A DNA stretch of 64,000 nt, from positions 109,875 to 173,874 of the forward strand of contig NZ_JH126468.1 in the NCBI RefSeq assembly GCF_000225705.1, given 5' to 3'. The stretch is from Collinsella tanakaei YIT 12063 (GTDB lineage: Bacteria; Actinomycetota; Coriobacteriia; Coriobacteriales; Coriobacteriaceae). Below, in pieces: positions 25,247 to 34,666 of this stretch. A program made the translations under genes and the position numbers. A model generated the notes under the pieces. It made no database searches, had not been told where the DNA came from, and saw only the letters and a program-made list of their open reading frames with translations. Position 1 is the first letter of the stretch; each line of letters starts with the position of its first letter.

Positions 25247-25720
25247 TTACTCGTCGAAAAACTCGTCCGCGATAAGCTTGAAGCAGATCTTCTTTACGGG
25301 AGCGGCACCGTCGCCGGGAAACTCCAGCGTGGGCATATGGGGCTCGTTAGCTACAAAGATCGCAAAGCGGCCCTTGTCCAAATCGCCGGCGATGCCGTTC
25401 ACGGCATCTACCAACTCGAAGTCATCCGCCTCGTTAAAGGGTTCCACCAGCGTGGTCTCGCCCTGAGAAACTTTGAAGGACTCGCGACCCTCGACATCAA
25501 TCTGCAGATCATGATAGCGGCGGTGCGTTTCGTAATGCGCTCCCTCTTCTGGACGAGTAGTGGGTGCCATAACGTTCGCGAACACCTTGTCGCCCAAAAT
25601 GGCGTGGCTGCCCACATCGAGCGATGCGGGATCATTCTCCGCAAGCCAATCGATCAAAACATCCAGCGAGCGGCAGAAACCGCGATAGCGAGGCAGGTCC
25701 TCGAGAGCACCGTAGATCAT
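25247..25720 (-). CDS. YhcH/YjgK/YiaL (EbgC-like) family protein
   Basis: 157-residue cupin-like protein. The likely metal ligands are in AHYETHRRYHDLQ (residues 80-92) and ANEPHMP (about 128). The family occurs in sialic-acid and uronate operons and as the beta subunit of evolved beta-galactosidase; proposed roles include handling of sugar anomers. Here it stands next to purine-nucleoside phosphorylase, which gives no clear substrate. Confidence 0.9.
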   Translation of the reverse strand: MIYGALEDLPRYRGFCRSLDVLIDWLAENDPASLDVGSHAILGDKVFANVMAPTTRPEEGAHYETHRRYHDLQIDVEGRESFKVSQGETTLVEPFNEADDFELVDAVNGIAGDLDKGRFAIFVANEPHMPTLEFPGDGAAPVKKICFKLIADEFFDE

Positions 25721-25884
25721 CTGCTCTCCCCTTTCTTGATTGGCGGCGATAACGCACGGAGATTTTGACCGCTTATGCCGCGAACACGTTTATTCCCGCG
25801 CGCAAACAAAAACGCCGCAGCGCGCGGCTACGGCGTTAATGGTACCCGTTTGGCTGGGGTCGATGCCCCATAGATAGGTGGGCG

Positions 25885-27093
25885 TTAGATATACAGCCCG
25901 TAAAGCGACACATCCGCGCTGGCGTACAGGTTGTTGACGTAAGCCCTCCAGGCGGTGCTGGCCTCCTGGCTCTTCTGGGCGTACTGCTGGTAGGCAACGT
26001 AATAAGCCGTCTGGGCATCCGCATACGTGGCGCTGTCTTTAGAGAAGGTTGTGGAGCTGCTCAAGGCGCTGTAGTAGTCGCCGTCCTCGGAAGCCCAGGT
26101 ACCCTTCTCGGCATCCCATTCATCGCCGGCGAGATTGATGATGTAGTCCGCATAGTCCTTGGATGCGGTCTCGGTGTTGCCGTCCTCGGGCTCGGTAGGT
26201 GCCTCGGGAACGGAATCGGTGGGCGCATCGGGCACAACCTCTTCTGTCAGCTTCTTAAGGGTGGCGTTCTCCTTAACCACCTGCTTTGCCTGGTCCTCGC
26301 TCACGCCATACTGCGATGCGATGGTCGAATAATCAGACGTGCCCAGCTGGTCCTCGGCAAACGCGCTCATCTCGTCATCATCTACGGTAATACCGCGAGA
26401 CTCCGCATCGGCGAGCAGAATCTGGTTGCGAATGTAGGCGACAACCACCTCGGCGGTGGGAACCGTGTACTTACCGTCATCATCCTTGGCGTTGTCAAGC
26501 GAGTACTGGCTCTCGATCGCCTCGCGAACCGTAAGGTTAGTGGTCTTACCGTTGTAGCTCCAACGGGCAAGCACGGAATCGAGCTGGGACTCCTCGACCG
26601 CAGAAGCGCCGGGACCCTTGCCCGCAAAGCCGCCGTTGCCAATGAAGTAGCCGCCAATACCAGCGACGATAATCAGCACAACCGCGATGGCGATGCCAAT
26701 GGCGCCGTGGTTCTTAGGCGGGCGGCGCATCTTCTTGCCGCCGTTGCCGTTTCCACCGTTACCGTCTCCGCCGCCATTGCGGGCATCCTTCTTGGCAGAA
26801 GCGTCCTTCTTTCCGTGCTTCTTGGATGCCTTTTCATCCTTTTCCTTGGACGAGGAAGACGCTGCCGCTGCGGCAACAGCGGTCTCCACGGTATCGCCAA
26901 GCAGCTCCGGGTCGGGCGCGAGCTCCGCCTCCGGGTCGGGCTTCTCCTCATTGCGAGCAGCGATGTCCTCGGCAGATTCGCCGGCAATTAGATCGTACTC
27001 GGCGCGGGGCAGGTCCTCGGGCGTATCGGAGCGCTCGATGATGTCGAAATCATCCTCAGAGCCAAGCTCCTCCTTCTTCAAGATAAGACCCAT
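25885..27093 (-). CDS. Membrane-anchored SurA-N-like protein
   Basis: 402 residues from ATG 27093 (GAAAGGACC upstream; the frame is open to 27120). An acidic N-terminus, an Ala/Ser/Lys-rich and Gly/Asn-rich linker, one membrane helix at about 145-168 (IGIAIAVVLIIVAGIGGYFIG) and an extracellular domain. That domain begins with a SurA/trigger-factor-like pattern (TVREAIESQYSLDNA, IRNQILLADAESRGITVDDDEM). It may be a secreted-protein chaperone without a parvulin domain; no family was recognised with certainty. The C-terminus is Tyr/Ala-rich. Confidence 0.75.
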   Translation of the reverse strand: MGLILKKEELGSEDDFDIIERSDTPEDLPRAEYDLIAGESAEDIAARNEEKPDPEAELAPDPELLGDTVETAVAAAAASSSSKEKDEKASKKHGKKDASAKKDARNGGGDGNGGNGNGGKKMRRPPKNHGAIGIAIAVVLIIVAGIGGYFIGNGGFAGKGPGASAVEESQLDSVLARWSYNGKTTNLTVREAIESQYSLDNAKDDDGKYTVPTAEVVVAYIRNQILLADAESRGITVDDDEMSAFAEDQLGTSDYSTIASQYGVSEDQAKQVVKENATLKKLTEEVVPDAPTDSVPEAPTEPEDGNTETASKDYADYIINLAGDEWDAEKGTWASEDGDYYSALSSSTTFSKDSATYADAQTAYYVAYQQYAQKSQEASTAWRAYVNNLYASADVSLYGLYI

Positions 27094-27176
27094 TGAAATC
27101 GGTCCTTTCAGTCGATACATAATACGAGCCGTCTCAGGATACCCCTTGGCGGCCCGTTTCTACTCTTATGTTTGGC

Positions 27177-28271
27177 TTAATGAACGCGAGCGAGGTGCTC
27201 GATCACCGCATCCGCATATTCCTGCGTGCCCACGGCGCCCTCTGCGCTACCGGTCAGTGCGCGGCGAACATCGCCCGTCACCTGCGCACCCTCCGCCAAC
27301 GTGGCGCGAACCGCATCGCGAATCGCGGCGGCGGCGACGTTCTCGCCCAGATGGTCGAGCATCATGGCCGCGGAAAGAATCTCTGCGGTGGGGTTGGCGA
27401 TGTTCTTGCCGGCGATATCCGGCGCAGAGCCATGCGTGGCCTCGAAGACGGCGATGTCACGGCCGATGTTGGCGCCCGGCGCCATGCCCAAGCCGCCCAC
27501 CAAACCGGCGCACAGGTCGGAAACAATGTCGCCGTACAGGTTGGGCAGCACCATCACATCGAAGTCGGCGGGGTTTTGCACCAGGCCCATGCACGTTGCA
27601 TCGACAATCTTGTCGTTGAACTCGATGTCCGGATAACGCTCGGCCACCTCGCGGGCGATGCGCAGGTACATGCCGTCAGTCGCTTTCATGATGTTGGCCT
27701 TGTGCACGGCGGTCACCTTGCGGCGACCGCAGCGACGGGCGTACTCAAACGCGTACTCGACAATGCGCTGCGAACCGGTGATGGAGATCGGCTTGAGCGA
27801 AAGAGCGGAATCAGCGCGGAACGTCTTGCGGCCAGACTCCTCCACGATGCGAGAGATCTCCGCGACGCGGGGATCCCCCTCGTCAAACTCGATGCCCGCG
27901 TACAAGTCTTCGGTGTTTTCACGGACGATGACAAGGTCGACGTCCTCGTAGCGCGAGCCGTCGCCCGGCTGCGAAAGGCAGGGTCGGACGCACGAATACA
28001 GGTCGAAGTGCTTGCGCAGCGCCACGTTGACGCTGCGAAAGCCCGTTCCAACCGGCGTGGTGATGGGGCCCTTGATCGCTACCTTCGCGTCCTCGACCGC
28101 ATCGAGCACGTGCTGGGGCAACGGGGTGCCATACTCCTCGATTACGCCGGCGCCGGCATCCACCGTGTTCCATTCGATCTCGACTCCCGTGGCGTCGACA
28201 ACGCGACGCATCGCCGCCGTGATCTCCGGGCCAATGCCATCGCCGGGTATAAGTGCGACCTTGTGTGCCAT
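27177..28271 (-). CDS. Isocitrate/isopropylmalate dehydrogenase family protein
   Basis: 364 residues. It starts [36 protein letters not shown] and [14 protein letters not shown] carry substrate-binding residues; [29 protein letters not shown] is the metal-binding signature. The pattern is closest to NAD-dependent isocitrate dehydrogenases, which oxidise isocitrate to 2-oxoglutarate for glutamate supply; homoisocitrate or isopropylmalate use cannot be excluded. GAGGAG precedes the ATG, and the upstream gene ends seven bases before. Confidence 0.88.
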   Translation of the reverse strand: MAHKVALIPGDGIGPEITAAMRRVVDATGVEIEWNTVDAGAGVIEEYGTPLPQHVLDAVEDAKVAIKGPITTPVGTGFRSVNVALRKHFDLYSCVRPCLSQPGDGSRYEDVDLVIVRENTEDLYAGIEFDEGDPRVAEISRIVEESGRKTFRADSALSLKPISITGSQRIVEYAFEYARRCGRRKVTAVHKANIMKATDGMYLRIAREVAERYPDIEFNDKIVDATCMGLVQNPADFDVMVLPNLYGDIVSDLCAGLVGGLGMAPGANIGRDIAVFEATHGSAPDIAGKNIANPTAEILSAAMMLDHLGENVAAAAIRDAVRATLAEGAQVTGDVRRALTGSAEGAVGTQEYADAVIEHLARVH

Positions 28272-28277
28272 GTAGCC

Positions 28278-28973
28278 TTACTCCTCGTCCTCGTCATCCG
28301 CTTTCGCTGCTGCACGCGTGCGCTTTTGGGGCTTTTCAAGCTTAAAACGCTCAAGAAGGGTTCCGTAGATCTCGGACGACCGCGCCTTAAGGTAGGCGCC
28401 CTTACCGTTTTCGGCATCGAAGCGAATGCGGCCGGCGAGCTCGGCTGCCACCTGGGCATCGATATCGCCGCGGGCGAACTCGTACAGGCTGCCCAGCATA
28501 TCGCGATACTCAAGATCGCCGTGATAGCACTGGATGGCCTCGTCGATTACGGGCCACACCTTGGTGGAGCGTGCGGGCGTTACGGCGCCCCAAGCCGCCA
28601 TAAAGCGGAATGCGGACAGGCGCAACGTTGCGGAAAGCTCATCGAACAAAGCGTCCTCGGCACCGTCGTAGGCAGCGTCAAAGTCGACATCGCCGGCGGC
28701 GGGCATCAGCAGGGTAAGCGCATCGAGAATCTCCCAGCGCGTCTGGGCCTCGGGCCTGTACAGCGCGTCGACCAGCTCTTCAGCAAAGGGAACCAGCTTG
28801 GCCGCATCGCGCTCCGCAAGCAACTTGATCACGCGCGCCGCCGTCTGTCGCTTGCGGCGACTATGGCTAGAAAGGTCCTCGACCATCGCGGAAAGCGCAT
28901 CGCGACTCTCTTCGACCAATGTAAGCTGCTCCATCTCCTCGGGCGTGAGCTCATGCTCCAACGTGTCTGCCAT
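28278..28973 (-). CDS. Conserved hypothetical, alpha-helical repeat-like protein
   Basis: 231 residues from ATG 28973 (GAGGT upstream); the frame runs to 29063 but the extra N-terminus is arginine-rich and overlaps the next gene. Repeated helical pairs (SRRKRQTAARVIKLLAER, AQTRWEILDALTLL, LSATLRLSAFRFMAAWG) suggest a HEAT/ARM-like fold. The C-terminus is basic then acidic (KRTRAAAKADDEDEE). Function unknown; it is in the same cluster as the isocitrate-dehydrogenase-like gene. Confidence 0.75.
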   Translation of the reverse strand: MADTLEHELTPEEMEQLTLVEESRDALSAMVEDLSSHSRRKRQTAARVIKLLAERDAAKLVPFAEELVDALYRPEAQTRWEILDALTLLMPAAGDVDFDAAYDGAEDALFDELSATLRLSAFRFMAAWGAVTPARSTKVWPVIDEAIQCYHGDLEYRDMLGSLYEFARGDIDAQVAAELAGRIRFDAENGKGAYLKARSSEIYGTLLERFKLEKPQKRTRAAAKADDEDEE

Positions 28974-28977
28974 AAAA

Positions 28978-29391
28978 CTACCTCGAATCCTTCTTATCGC
29001 CCTCAACCGAAATAAGGTCGGGGACCTTTTCGCCCGTCTTCTTGCGTGCACGGCGGGCATCACCGGTGCCTCGCTTTGCGGTCTCGCGGTGAGAACGGTT
29101 GATATTCAGGGCGCGGTCCAGGAAGCGCCACGGACCCGTAGACTCGCCAAAAGCCATCTTCATGCCCACGATACAGCCGGCCAAAAGACCGATCACCGCA
29201 GAGTACAGCAACGGTAAGGGCGAGATTATCACGGAACCCACCACGCCGATGACCACGGCGGCAATGTTCATCTTCCAGTAATCACGGGATGTCACGGCCT
29301 GATCGCCCGCCCAGCAGCCAATCTGAAAACCCAGATACACGCTGAACAGAAACAGCAGGACGGAAAGAACAATAAACGAAAAACCCGTCAT
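28978..29391 (-). CDS. Small membrane protein, unknown function
   Basis: 137 residues with three hydrophobic segments (about 3-25, 42-58 and 60-80) and a basic cytoplasmic tail. No family recognised. It ends four bases before the start of the helical-repeat protein, so the two are probably co-transcribed. Confidence 0.75.
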   Translation of the reverse strand: MTGFSFIVLSVLLFLFSVYLGFQIGCWAGDQAVTSRDYWKMNIAAVVIGVVGSVIISPLPLLYSAVIGLLAGCIVGMKMAFGESTGPWRFLDRALNINRSHRETAKRGTGDARRARKKTGEKVPDLISVEGDKKDSR

Positions 29392-29397
29392 GCCGCG

Positions 29398-30480
29398 CTA
29401 CGCTCCATGGTTGCCGCAGCAGCACTCGTGGTCCTCGCCATGGCCGTGGCCGCCGCAGCACTCGTGGTCCTCACCGTGATCGTGGCCGCAGCCGCACTCG
29501 TGATCGTGGCCGTGATCGTGGCCGCAACCGCAACCGCACTCCTCGTCCTCCTCATGCTGGGAGGTGTACAAAGACCAATCCAGGCCGGCGGCGACGGAAT
29601 CTGCCTCCTCCTGGTACAGCAAGGTGATAGCCTGCGTGCCCAGTCGAGCACCGCCGATGGCGTCCAGCATGTCGTACAGGGTAAACGCGGTGTCGCAACC
29701 GGGCAGGGCGATTTCCTTCTCCTCGGCAACCTGCAGGGCCAAACCAAGGTCCTTCAGGAAATGCTGCACCATGAAGCCCGGCTTGTAATCGCCGTCGAGA
29801 GCCTTGGGCGCCAGCTGCTCCATAGCGCCGGACTTGCCCGTGCCGCCGCAGATCATCTGGCGGGTCTGCTCAAGGTCAAGGCCGCTCTGCTGGGCAAACG
29901 CCATGGCATCCGCCATGCCCACCATGGAAGAGGCAAGCGCCACCTGGTTAGCAAGCTTGGCAGCCTGACCCTTGCCGGCGCCGCCAAAGCAGAAGATGTT
30001 GGACGAGAAGCACTCGAGAACCTCACGGACCGGCTCGATATCTCGCTCGGTAGCGCCCGCGATCAACGTCAGCGTGCCGGCAATGGCGCCGGACTCGCCG
30101 CCGGTAACCGGGCAATCAAACGCGTGGCGGCCGGAAACCTCGGCAGCCTCGGCAATGTCGCGGGCAAGCTCCGGGGAGCTAGTGGTGAGGTCGATCAGGT
30201 ACGCGCCGGGCTTAGAGGTTGCCAGCAGGCCGTCACCCGCCAGATAGATCTCCTCAACCTCCTGCGGGTAGCCCACCATAGTGAAGACAACGTCGGCATC
30301 CTCAACCGCGGCCTCGGCGCTCTCCGCCCACGCGGCACCGCGTTCGATAAGGCCCGCGGCCTTGGACTTGGTGCGGGTGAAGACGCGCACGGAATAGCCC
30401 GCGTCCAGAATATGGCCGGCAATGGGCGCGCCCATGATGCCGGTTCCAATGAATGCAACAGAAAGGTTCTTGTCTGCCAT
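29398..30480 (-). CDS. 3-hydroxyisobutyrate-dehydrogenase-like protein with His/Cys-rich tail
   Basis: 360 residues from ATG 30480 (AGGAG upstream). Residues 1-305 are a beta-hydroxyacid dehydrogenase: NAD motif VAFIGTGIMGAPIAGHIL, substrate-binding DCPVTGGESGAIAGTL and catalytic-Lys region GAGKGQAAKLANQ. The last ~52 residues are low complexity with about 12 His and 10 Cys (blocks such as CGCGCGHDHGHDHECGCGHD), encoded by imperfect tandem DNA repeats. Such tails bind Ni, Zn or Cu; family members normally lack one. The physiological substrate (tartronate semialdehyde, hydroxyisobutyrate or other) is unknown. Confidence 0.88.
   Translation of the reverse strand: MADKNLSVAFIGTGIMGAPIAGHILDAGYSVRVFTRTKSKAAGLIERGAAWAESAEAAVEDADVVFTMVGYPQEVEEIYLAGDGLLATSKPGAYLIDLTTSSPELARDIAEAAEVSGRHAFDCPVTGGESGAIAGTLTLIAGATERDIEPVREVLECFSSNIFCFGGAGKGQAAKLANQVALASSMVGMADAMAFAQQSGLDLEQTRQMICGGTGKSGAMEQLAPKALDGDYKPGFMVQHFLKDLGLALQVAEEKEIALPGCDTAFTLYDMLDAIGGARLGTQAITLLYQEEADSVAAGLDWSLYTSQHEEDEECGCGCGHDHGHDHECGCGHDHGEDHECCGGHGHGEDHECCCGNHGA
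29408..29545 (-). repeat. Imperfect tandem repeat encoding the His/Cys tail
   Basis: Repeated GCAGCACTCGTGGTCCTC-type units (about 36 bp period) encode successive His/Cys blocks. The array could change length by slippage. Confidence 0.65.
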
Positions 30481-30520
30481 ACTGGCTCCTATCTCAATAC
30501 GACCTATAGATGAAATGTGA

Positions 30521-31477
30521 CTACGACGCACGCACGCGCTTGGCAATGCGATCGGACAGGGAGATCTTGTCCGCGCGGTTTATACCCCAAAAGCCAACGC
30601 CAACCATACCGGGGCCAACATGCGAACCAATGCTGGGGCCCACGGAGCCGCGGATGACGGTGATATCCAAGCAGCCGTCCTCCTTGCGGATAGCCGCCTC
30701 CAGCCAATCCGCGTCCTTCTCGGCATCCGTCGACATAATGACTATGGGCATGATGGGGTCATGGACGTAATTCTCCCTAAAAGACTTGACCAGCGCCTTG
30801 AGCGCCTTCTTGCGACCGCGGTTGACGCCCAAAAGGGACAGCGACCCCGACAGGTCAAAGGAGAGCTCCGGCTTGATATCGAGCTTGCTCGACAGCTGGG
30901 CGGCAGCGGGAGGGATGCGTCCGCCCGCAGCGAGGGCATCGAGGTTGTCCAGCGTAAAATATCCGTGAACGCACGTCTTCGCCTCATTCGCCCACTGCGC
31001 CAACTGCTTTGCGCTAAGGCCCGCGGCGCGCTGGCGAACGGCTTCGATGGCGAGCAGCTCGCCGCATGCGCATGGAAGCGAGTTGTCGACCACGTAGAGC
31101 TCGAAATCAGGATGCTCGCGGCGCACCTGCTCGGCGGCGTTGACAGCAGAGTTGTAGCTGGACGAAAGAGCGCTCGTGAAGCACAGGTACACCGTCGGCG
31201 TGCCCTCCTCGGCGCACTGGTTAAAGAATTCCAGGTAGCGACCGAGGGATACGGCGGACGTGGTGGCGCGGGCTCCATCGCGCAGCTTGTCATAGAATTC
31301 CTTGGGCGAGATAGACGTCCAGATATCGTCCGTATACTCAACGCCGTCGAGAATATAGGGGAATCCCAAAATATCAACTTCCAGCGCCCCGGCAACCTGG
31401 GGGGCGATGTCCGAACAGGTATCGACAACGATTCGGCACCTATGCTCGTGGCCGCTGCTCTGATGCGTAGTGTTCAT
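30521..31477 (-). CDS. DegV-family fatty-acid-binding protein
   Basis: 318 residues. DegV signatures: IVVDTCSDIAPQVA at the start, TSAVSLGRYLEFF, VYLCFTSALSSSYNSA, YVVDNSLPCACGELLAIEA and a C-terminal GSHVGPGMVGVGF. DegV/FakB proteins bind an acyl chain and present it to a fatty-acid kinase. No kinase gene is nearby. The frame opens directly with ATG 31477. Confidence 0.92.
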   Translation of the reverse strand: MNTTHQSSGHEHRCRIVVDTCSDIAPQVAGALEVDILGFPYILDGVEYTDDIWTSISPKEFYDKLRDGARATTSAVSLGRYLEFFNQCAEEGTPTVYLCFTSALSSSYNSAVNAAEQVRREHPDFELYVVDNSLPCACGELLAIEAVRQRAAGLSAKQLAQWANEAKTCVHGYFTLDNLDALAAGGRIPPAAAQLSSKLDIKPELSFDLSGSLSLLGVNRGRKKALKALVKSFRENYVHDPIMPIVIMSTDAEKDADWLEAAIRKEDGCLDITVIRGSVGPSIGSHVGPGMVGVGFWGINRADKISLSDRIAKRVRAS

Positions 31478-31493
31478 GCAGTCCTTCCAAGCT

Positions 31494-31528
31494 AAAAATG
31501 GCGGCCACCCCGCACGGGATGACCGCCA
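31494..31528 (-). terminator. Terminator after hpf
   Basis: GGCGGnCAnCCC/GGGATGACCGCC hairpin followed on the minus strand by ATTTTTAGC. Confidence 0.8.
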
Positions 31529-31553
31529 CCCTATTCATGCACGTAATGGCATT

Positions 31554-32141
31554 CTACTCGGTAGGAACCTCATACTTGGGCTTGATGATGCCGTATCCAC
31601 CATTCTTACGGTGATACACCACATTCGTCAAACCGGTAACGGCGTCCTCAAAGACGTAGAAGTCATGGCCCAGCAGGTCGATCTGGACCAACGCCTGCTC
31701 CTCGGTCATGGGCGTGAGCTCGATGTACTTCTCGCGAACAAGCTGGCCGTCTTCCTCGTCCTCGGGAATAAGCAGGTCGGCGAGGTCGGTAACGCGCGGG
31801 ACGGGAGCGACCTCTGCGGCGGACAGACCCTGCTGGCGGTTGTCGACAACCTTGGTCTTGAACTTACGGAGCTGGCGGGTCACCTTATCAGCTGCCAGAT
31901 CGATAGCGGCATACATATCTGCACCGTGCTCGGCAACGCGAATGACGGAACCGCGAGCGCGAACGGTAGCTTCGACGATGGCGGGATTGGGGTTTGAAGG
32001 GTTTTTCTCATAACGAAGAACAACATCGACCGTCATGGGTTCGATGTCAAACACCTTGCAAGCCTCGCCGATCTTCTCATCGACGTGAGCACGCAGAGCA
32101 TCGGTAACTGTGGTTTTACGCCCAGAAACCTTGATATCCAT
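31554..32141 (-). CDS. hpf: Ribosome hibernation promoting factor, long form
   Basis: 195 residues from ATG 32141 (TTGGAGT upstream; the frame is open to 32195). Residues 1-100 are the RaiA/HPF ribosome-binding domain (MDIKVSGRKTTVTDALRAHV, YAAIDLAADKVTRQLRKFK); residues ~140-195 are the dimerisation domain (QALVQIDLLGHDFYVFEDAVTGLTNVVYHRKNGGYGII). The long form dimerises 70S ribosomes to 100S when growth stops. Confidence 0.96.
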   Translation of the reverse strand: MDIKVSGRKTTVTDALRAHVDEKIGEACKVFDIEPMTVDVVLRYEKNPSNPNPAIVEATVRARGSVIRVAEHGADMYAAIDLAADKVTRQLRKFKTKVVDNRQQGLSAAEVAPVPRVTDLADLLIPEDEEDGQLVREKYIELTPMTEEQALVQIDLLGHDFYVFEDAVTGLTNVVYHRKNGGYGIIKPKYEVPTE

Positions 32142-32289
32142 ACGTGACTCCAATCTATCCGGGGATATGACTTCGTACTCTCGTTGTACCCACATTCATG
32201 CAAGGCTCAACCAGAAATATTCGCTTGTCCATTTGCGAAACATATCCAGCCAGACGCCGATTGTTCGATTGGAAAGGCGCGCCGTTGGA

Positions 32290-33324
32290 TTAGAGGGCCT
32301 CCGCCTCGCTATCGACGACAGGGTCCTCCAGGGTGGCGGAGCCATTGGAATCCGTATCGTCCGCACCCTGGTCCTCGTCCTGAGCCTCCTCTTGAGCGCG
32401 ACGCTGCTCTTCTTGCTGCTCGCGCTCGGCTGAGGTGGTGATACCGTCCAGCAGCATATCGGACAGGTCAACGGGCAGTCCGCCAAACCAGCTGCGATAT
32501 ACCGCGTCGAGCGTGCCGTCCGCCTGGAGCTCGTCCAGCACCTCGGTAATCTTTTCCTGCAGGTCATCATTAGTGGAGCGCAGCGCGATACCAAAGGAAT
32601 CGGGCTCGTCGAGCGCGCCGGCAAAAGAGATGTCCGGGTACGCGCGCGACAGATATCCGCCAATGGCGGAATCACACGCCACGTAGTCCACCTCGCCCGC
32701 GTCCAAGGCCTCAAACAGCTCGTTGGCGTTGCTAAAGGTCTTTTGCTCCGCGCCTATGCCGCACGCGGTCAAAATGTCCTGCGCGGCAGAAGAGGACTGC
32801 ACGCCCACGGTCGTCCCGGCAAGGGCGGACGAATCGATGGGTGCGCTTGCCGCGCCCTTGGCAAACAGCGCGGGGGCATCATGCAGCACGCTGCCAACAA
32901 CCGTAACCTTATCCGCGTCGCTATCGCTTGCAGCGCCTATATACAAGTCGGCGTCGCTTGAAGATGCCATGTCAGACGGGGTCTCGTCCGTAACAAACTC
33001 AACGCTCACGCCCAGGCGCTGGCCGAGCGCGTACGCAACATCTGTCAAATATCCAGTCAGATCGCCCTTGGCGTCGTTCATACCAAGCGGGGCGTTGGCA
33101 TCGTCCAGGGCGACGGCCAGCACGCCTTCGGTCGAGACGGCCGGCGTGGTCACGCGCACAAGCACCTCTTTGGGGGCAACCTCCGCGCGACTTGGGATGA
33201 GAAACGTGCAGCCAGACATACCGGCGATGCAACCGCATGTCATCGCGACGGCAACGGCGCGCGCCATCCCGCGCGACCCCTTGCGGGCACCCGTCTTACT
33301 CGTTCCAACCCAGCCATGCGACAT
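32290..33324 (-). CDS. Family-3 solute-binding lipoprotein
   Basis: 344 residues from ATG 33324 (AAAGGAG eight bases upstream; the frame is open to 33468). A basic N-terminus and hydrophobic stretch end in the lipobox GMSGC. The SBP_bac_3 domain follows, with DLTGYLTDVAYALGQRLGVSVEF near the start. The C-terminus is a Glu/Gln/Asp-rich tail. Family members bind amino acids for ABC import, but no permease or ATPase gene lies beside it; it may serve a distant transporter or act as a sensor. Confidence 0.85.
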   Translation of the reverse strand: MSHGWVGTSKTGARKGSRGMARAVAVAMTCGCIAGMSGCTFLIPSRAEVAPKEVLVRVTTPAVSTEGVLAVALDDANAPLGMNDAKGDLTGYLTDVAYALGQRLGVSVEFVTDETPSDMASSSDADLYIGAASDSDADKVTVVGSVLHDAPALFAKGAASAPIDSSALAGTTVGVQSSSAAQDILTACGIGAEQKTFSNANELFEALDAGEVDYVACDSAIGGYLSRAYPDISFAGALDEPDSFGIALRSTNDDLQEKITEVLDELQADGTLDAVYRSWFGGLPVDLSDMLLDGITTSAEREQQEEQRRAQEEAQDEDQGADDTDSNGSATLEDPVVDSEAEAL

Positions 33325-33810
33325 CTCGCCCGCTCCTTTATGTCCTTCTTCGCGCCCGACGGACCCTTCCGCGCAGCCGCAAGGCAATCGACGGACAGCA
33401 GCGCGGGCGCGGCATGCTTGCAAAGCGTCCTCCCAGCTGACCTGATCTTTGACCCCACACTTGCGCACCGGAACGTTCGCTCAACCGCCGCGACGGCATC
33501 ACTACTAGCCCGCTCGCCCGCGAGGCACCTATTGCCCCATAAGAATAAAACGGACGGTACGGCTTACTTCTAGGACGCGCCATGATCGCTTCCGCGCGCA
33601 CGCGGACGCTTACGTGGATCCCTTTGACCGCGTCTGTCATGGACTAAGACGGCGCCGTCGGCATCCGTCCGCAACCACAGCCTGGGAGGAACAAGGGGCA
33701 ATTATAACAGGTTTTGTTCAATTATCGCAGGTAGAAGGGGTGTGTAATCTTTTCCACGCCCACCGCACACGCGGGCCTGCGCGCAGGACGGCAAGCGCTG
33801 GGGCATCGCA
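33325..33810. other. Intergenic region upstream of the solute-binding protein
   Basis: 486 bases between ComF and the lipoprotein gene. An AT-rich island at about 33700-33760 (CAATTATAACAGGTTTTGTTCAATTATCG) is the likely promoter area. No RNA gene could be confirmed. The translation upstream of ATG 33324 is Arg/Cys-rich and not counted as coding. Confidence 0.5.
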
Positions 33811-34581
33811 TCAGAGCACGCGCGCCGCGGCGAGCCCGTCGACATGGGCCGCCCCCGCCCCTTTGAGCACCGCCGCCGCTGCCGTCATGGTGGCGCCGGT
33901 GGTAATGACGTCATCTATCAGCAGAAGCCTCGCGCCGTACACGTTTTTTTGGACGATATCCGGCACCTCGTAGATACTACGCGCCGTTGCCAAGCGCCCT
34001 TCTCTCCCCATCTTTCTCTGGTCAGAGCTGCCGTGTTTGATTATGCAGTCGCACACGGCAACGCCCGCCATGGAGCCCAGCGAGCGCGCGATGGCCTCCA
34101 TGTGGTCAAACCCGCGGCGGCGATACGCGCTTTTGGTCGCAGGGACAAACGTGATGAAGTCCGCATCTGCGAGAATGCCCCCGTAGCGATCGGGCGCCGC
34201 AGCCTGCGCGTGCAGCGCCGTATCAAGCAAGAGCTCCGCGATCACGCGGGCAAGCCGGCGCTCGCCACCATCCTTATACGCGCGAATCACCCGCGGCAGG
34301 GCGCCGCTAAAAAGCGCGCAAGCCAAACAGCGATCGAGCGATGAAGCCACGCCGCGACATTCCGTGCACAAAACGCGCCCATAGGGGGCGCCGCACAGCG
34401 CGCAAGACTCTTCCGGATCTATAAGAACAAGCTTATTTAGGCAATCATCGCACAATAGCACGCCGGGCCTTTCGCAGCCGGCGCACCGCGTGGGCGACAG
34501 TGTCTCCAACAACGCTTCGCGCGATGCTCCAGAACAGGCCTTCAACTCCTCGAATGACGAACGCAGCCAGCTGGTATCCAT
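33811..34581 (-). CDS. comF: ComF-family phosphoribosyltransferase-like protein
   Basis: 256 residues. Two CxxC pairs near residues 33-75 (CAGCERPGVLLCDDC, CALCGAPYGRVLCTEC) form the zinc site; the C-terminal PRT domain has RLLLIDDVITTGATM, the PRPP-binding motif, and KSAYRRRGFDHME. ComF proteins take part in DNA uptake in Gram-positive bacteria. The ribosome site lies in a hairpin (34589-34620). Confidence 0.92.
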   Translation of the reverse strand: MDTSWLRSSFEELKACSGASREALLETLSPTRCAGCERPGVLLCDDCLNKLVLIDPEESCALCGAPYGRVLCTECRGVASSLDRCLACALFSGALPRVIRAYKDGGERRLARVIAELLLDTALHAQAAAPDRYGGILADADFITFVPATKSAYRRRGFDHMEAIARSLGSMAGVAVCDCIIKHGSSDQRKMGREGRLATARSIYEVPDIVQKNVYGARLLLIDDVITTGATMTAAAAVLKGAGAAHVDGLAAARVL

Positions 34582-34588
34582 ACAAACA

Positions 34589-34620
34589 GACCTCCCCCGT
34601 ACACAGGTGCGGGAGAGGTC
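34589..34620 (-). promoter_or_regulatory. Hairpin enclosing the comF ribosome site
   Basis: GACCTCCCCCG (34589-34599) pairs with CGGGAGAGGTC (34610-34620), 10 of 11 bp. The GGGGGAGGT ribosome site of comF lies in the stem, seven bases from the ATG. It could also be the terminator of the gene upstream. Confidence 0.55.
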
Positions 34621-34666
34621 GTTGCATGTTCATGTACCCCGGCGGCAAAGGGGTTATTCAAAGGTG

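Noticed and set aside
33325..33810. A structured RNA gene such as SRP RNA upstream of the solute-binding protein
   Set aside because: The conserved SRP RNA tetraloop/symmetric-loop sequence was not found, nor RNase P or tmRNA signatures.
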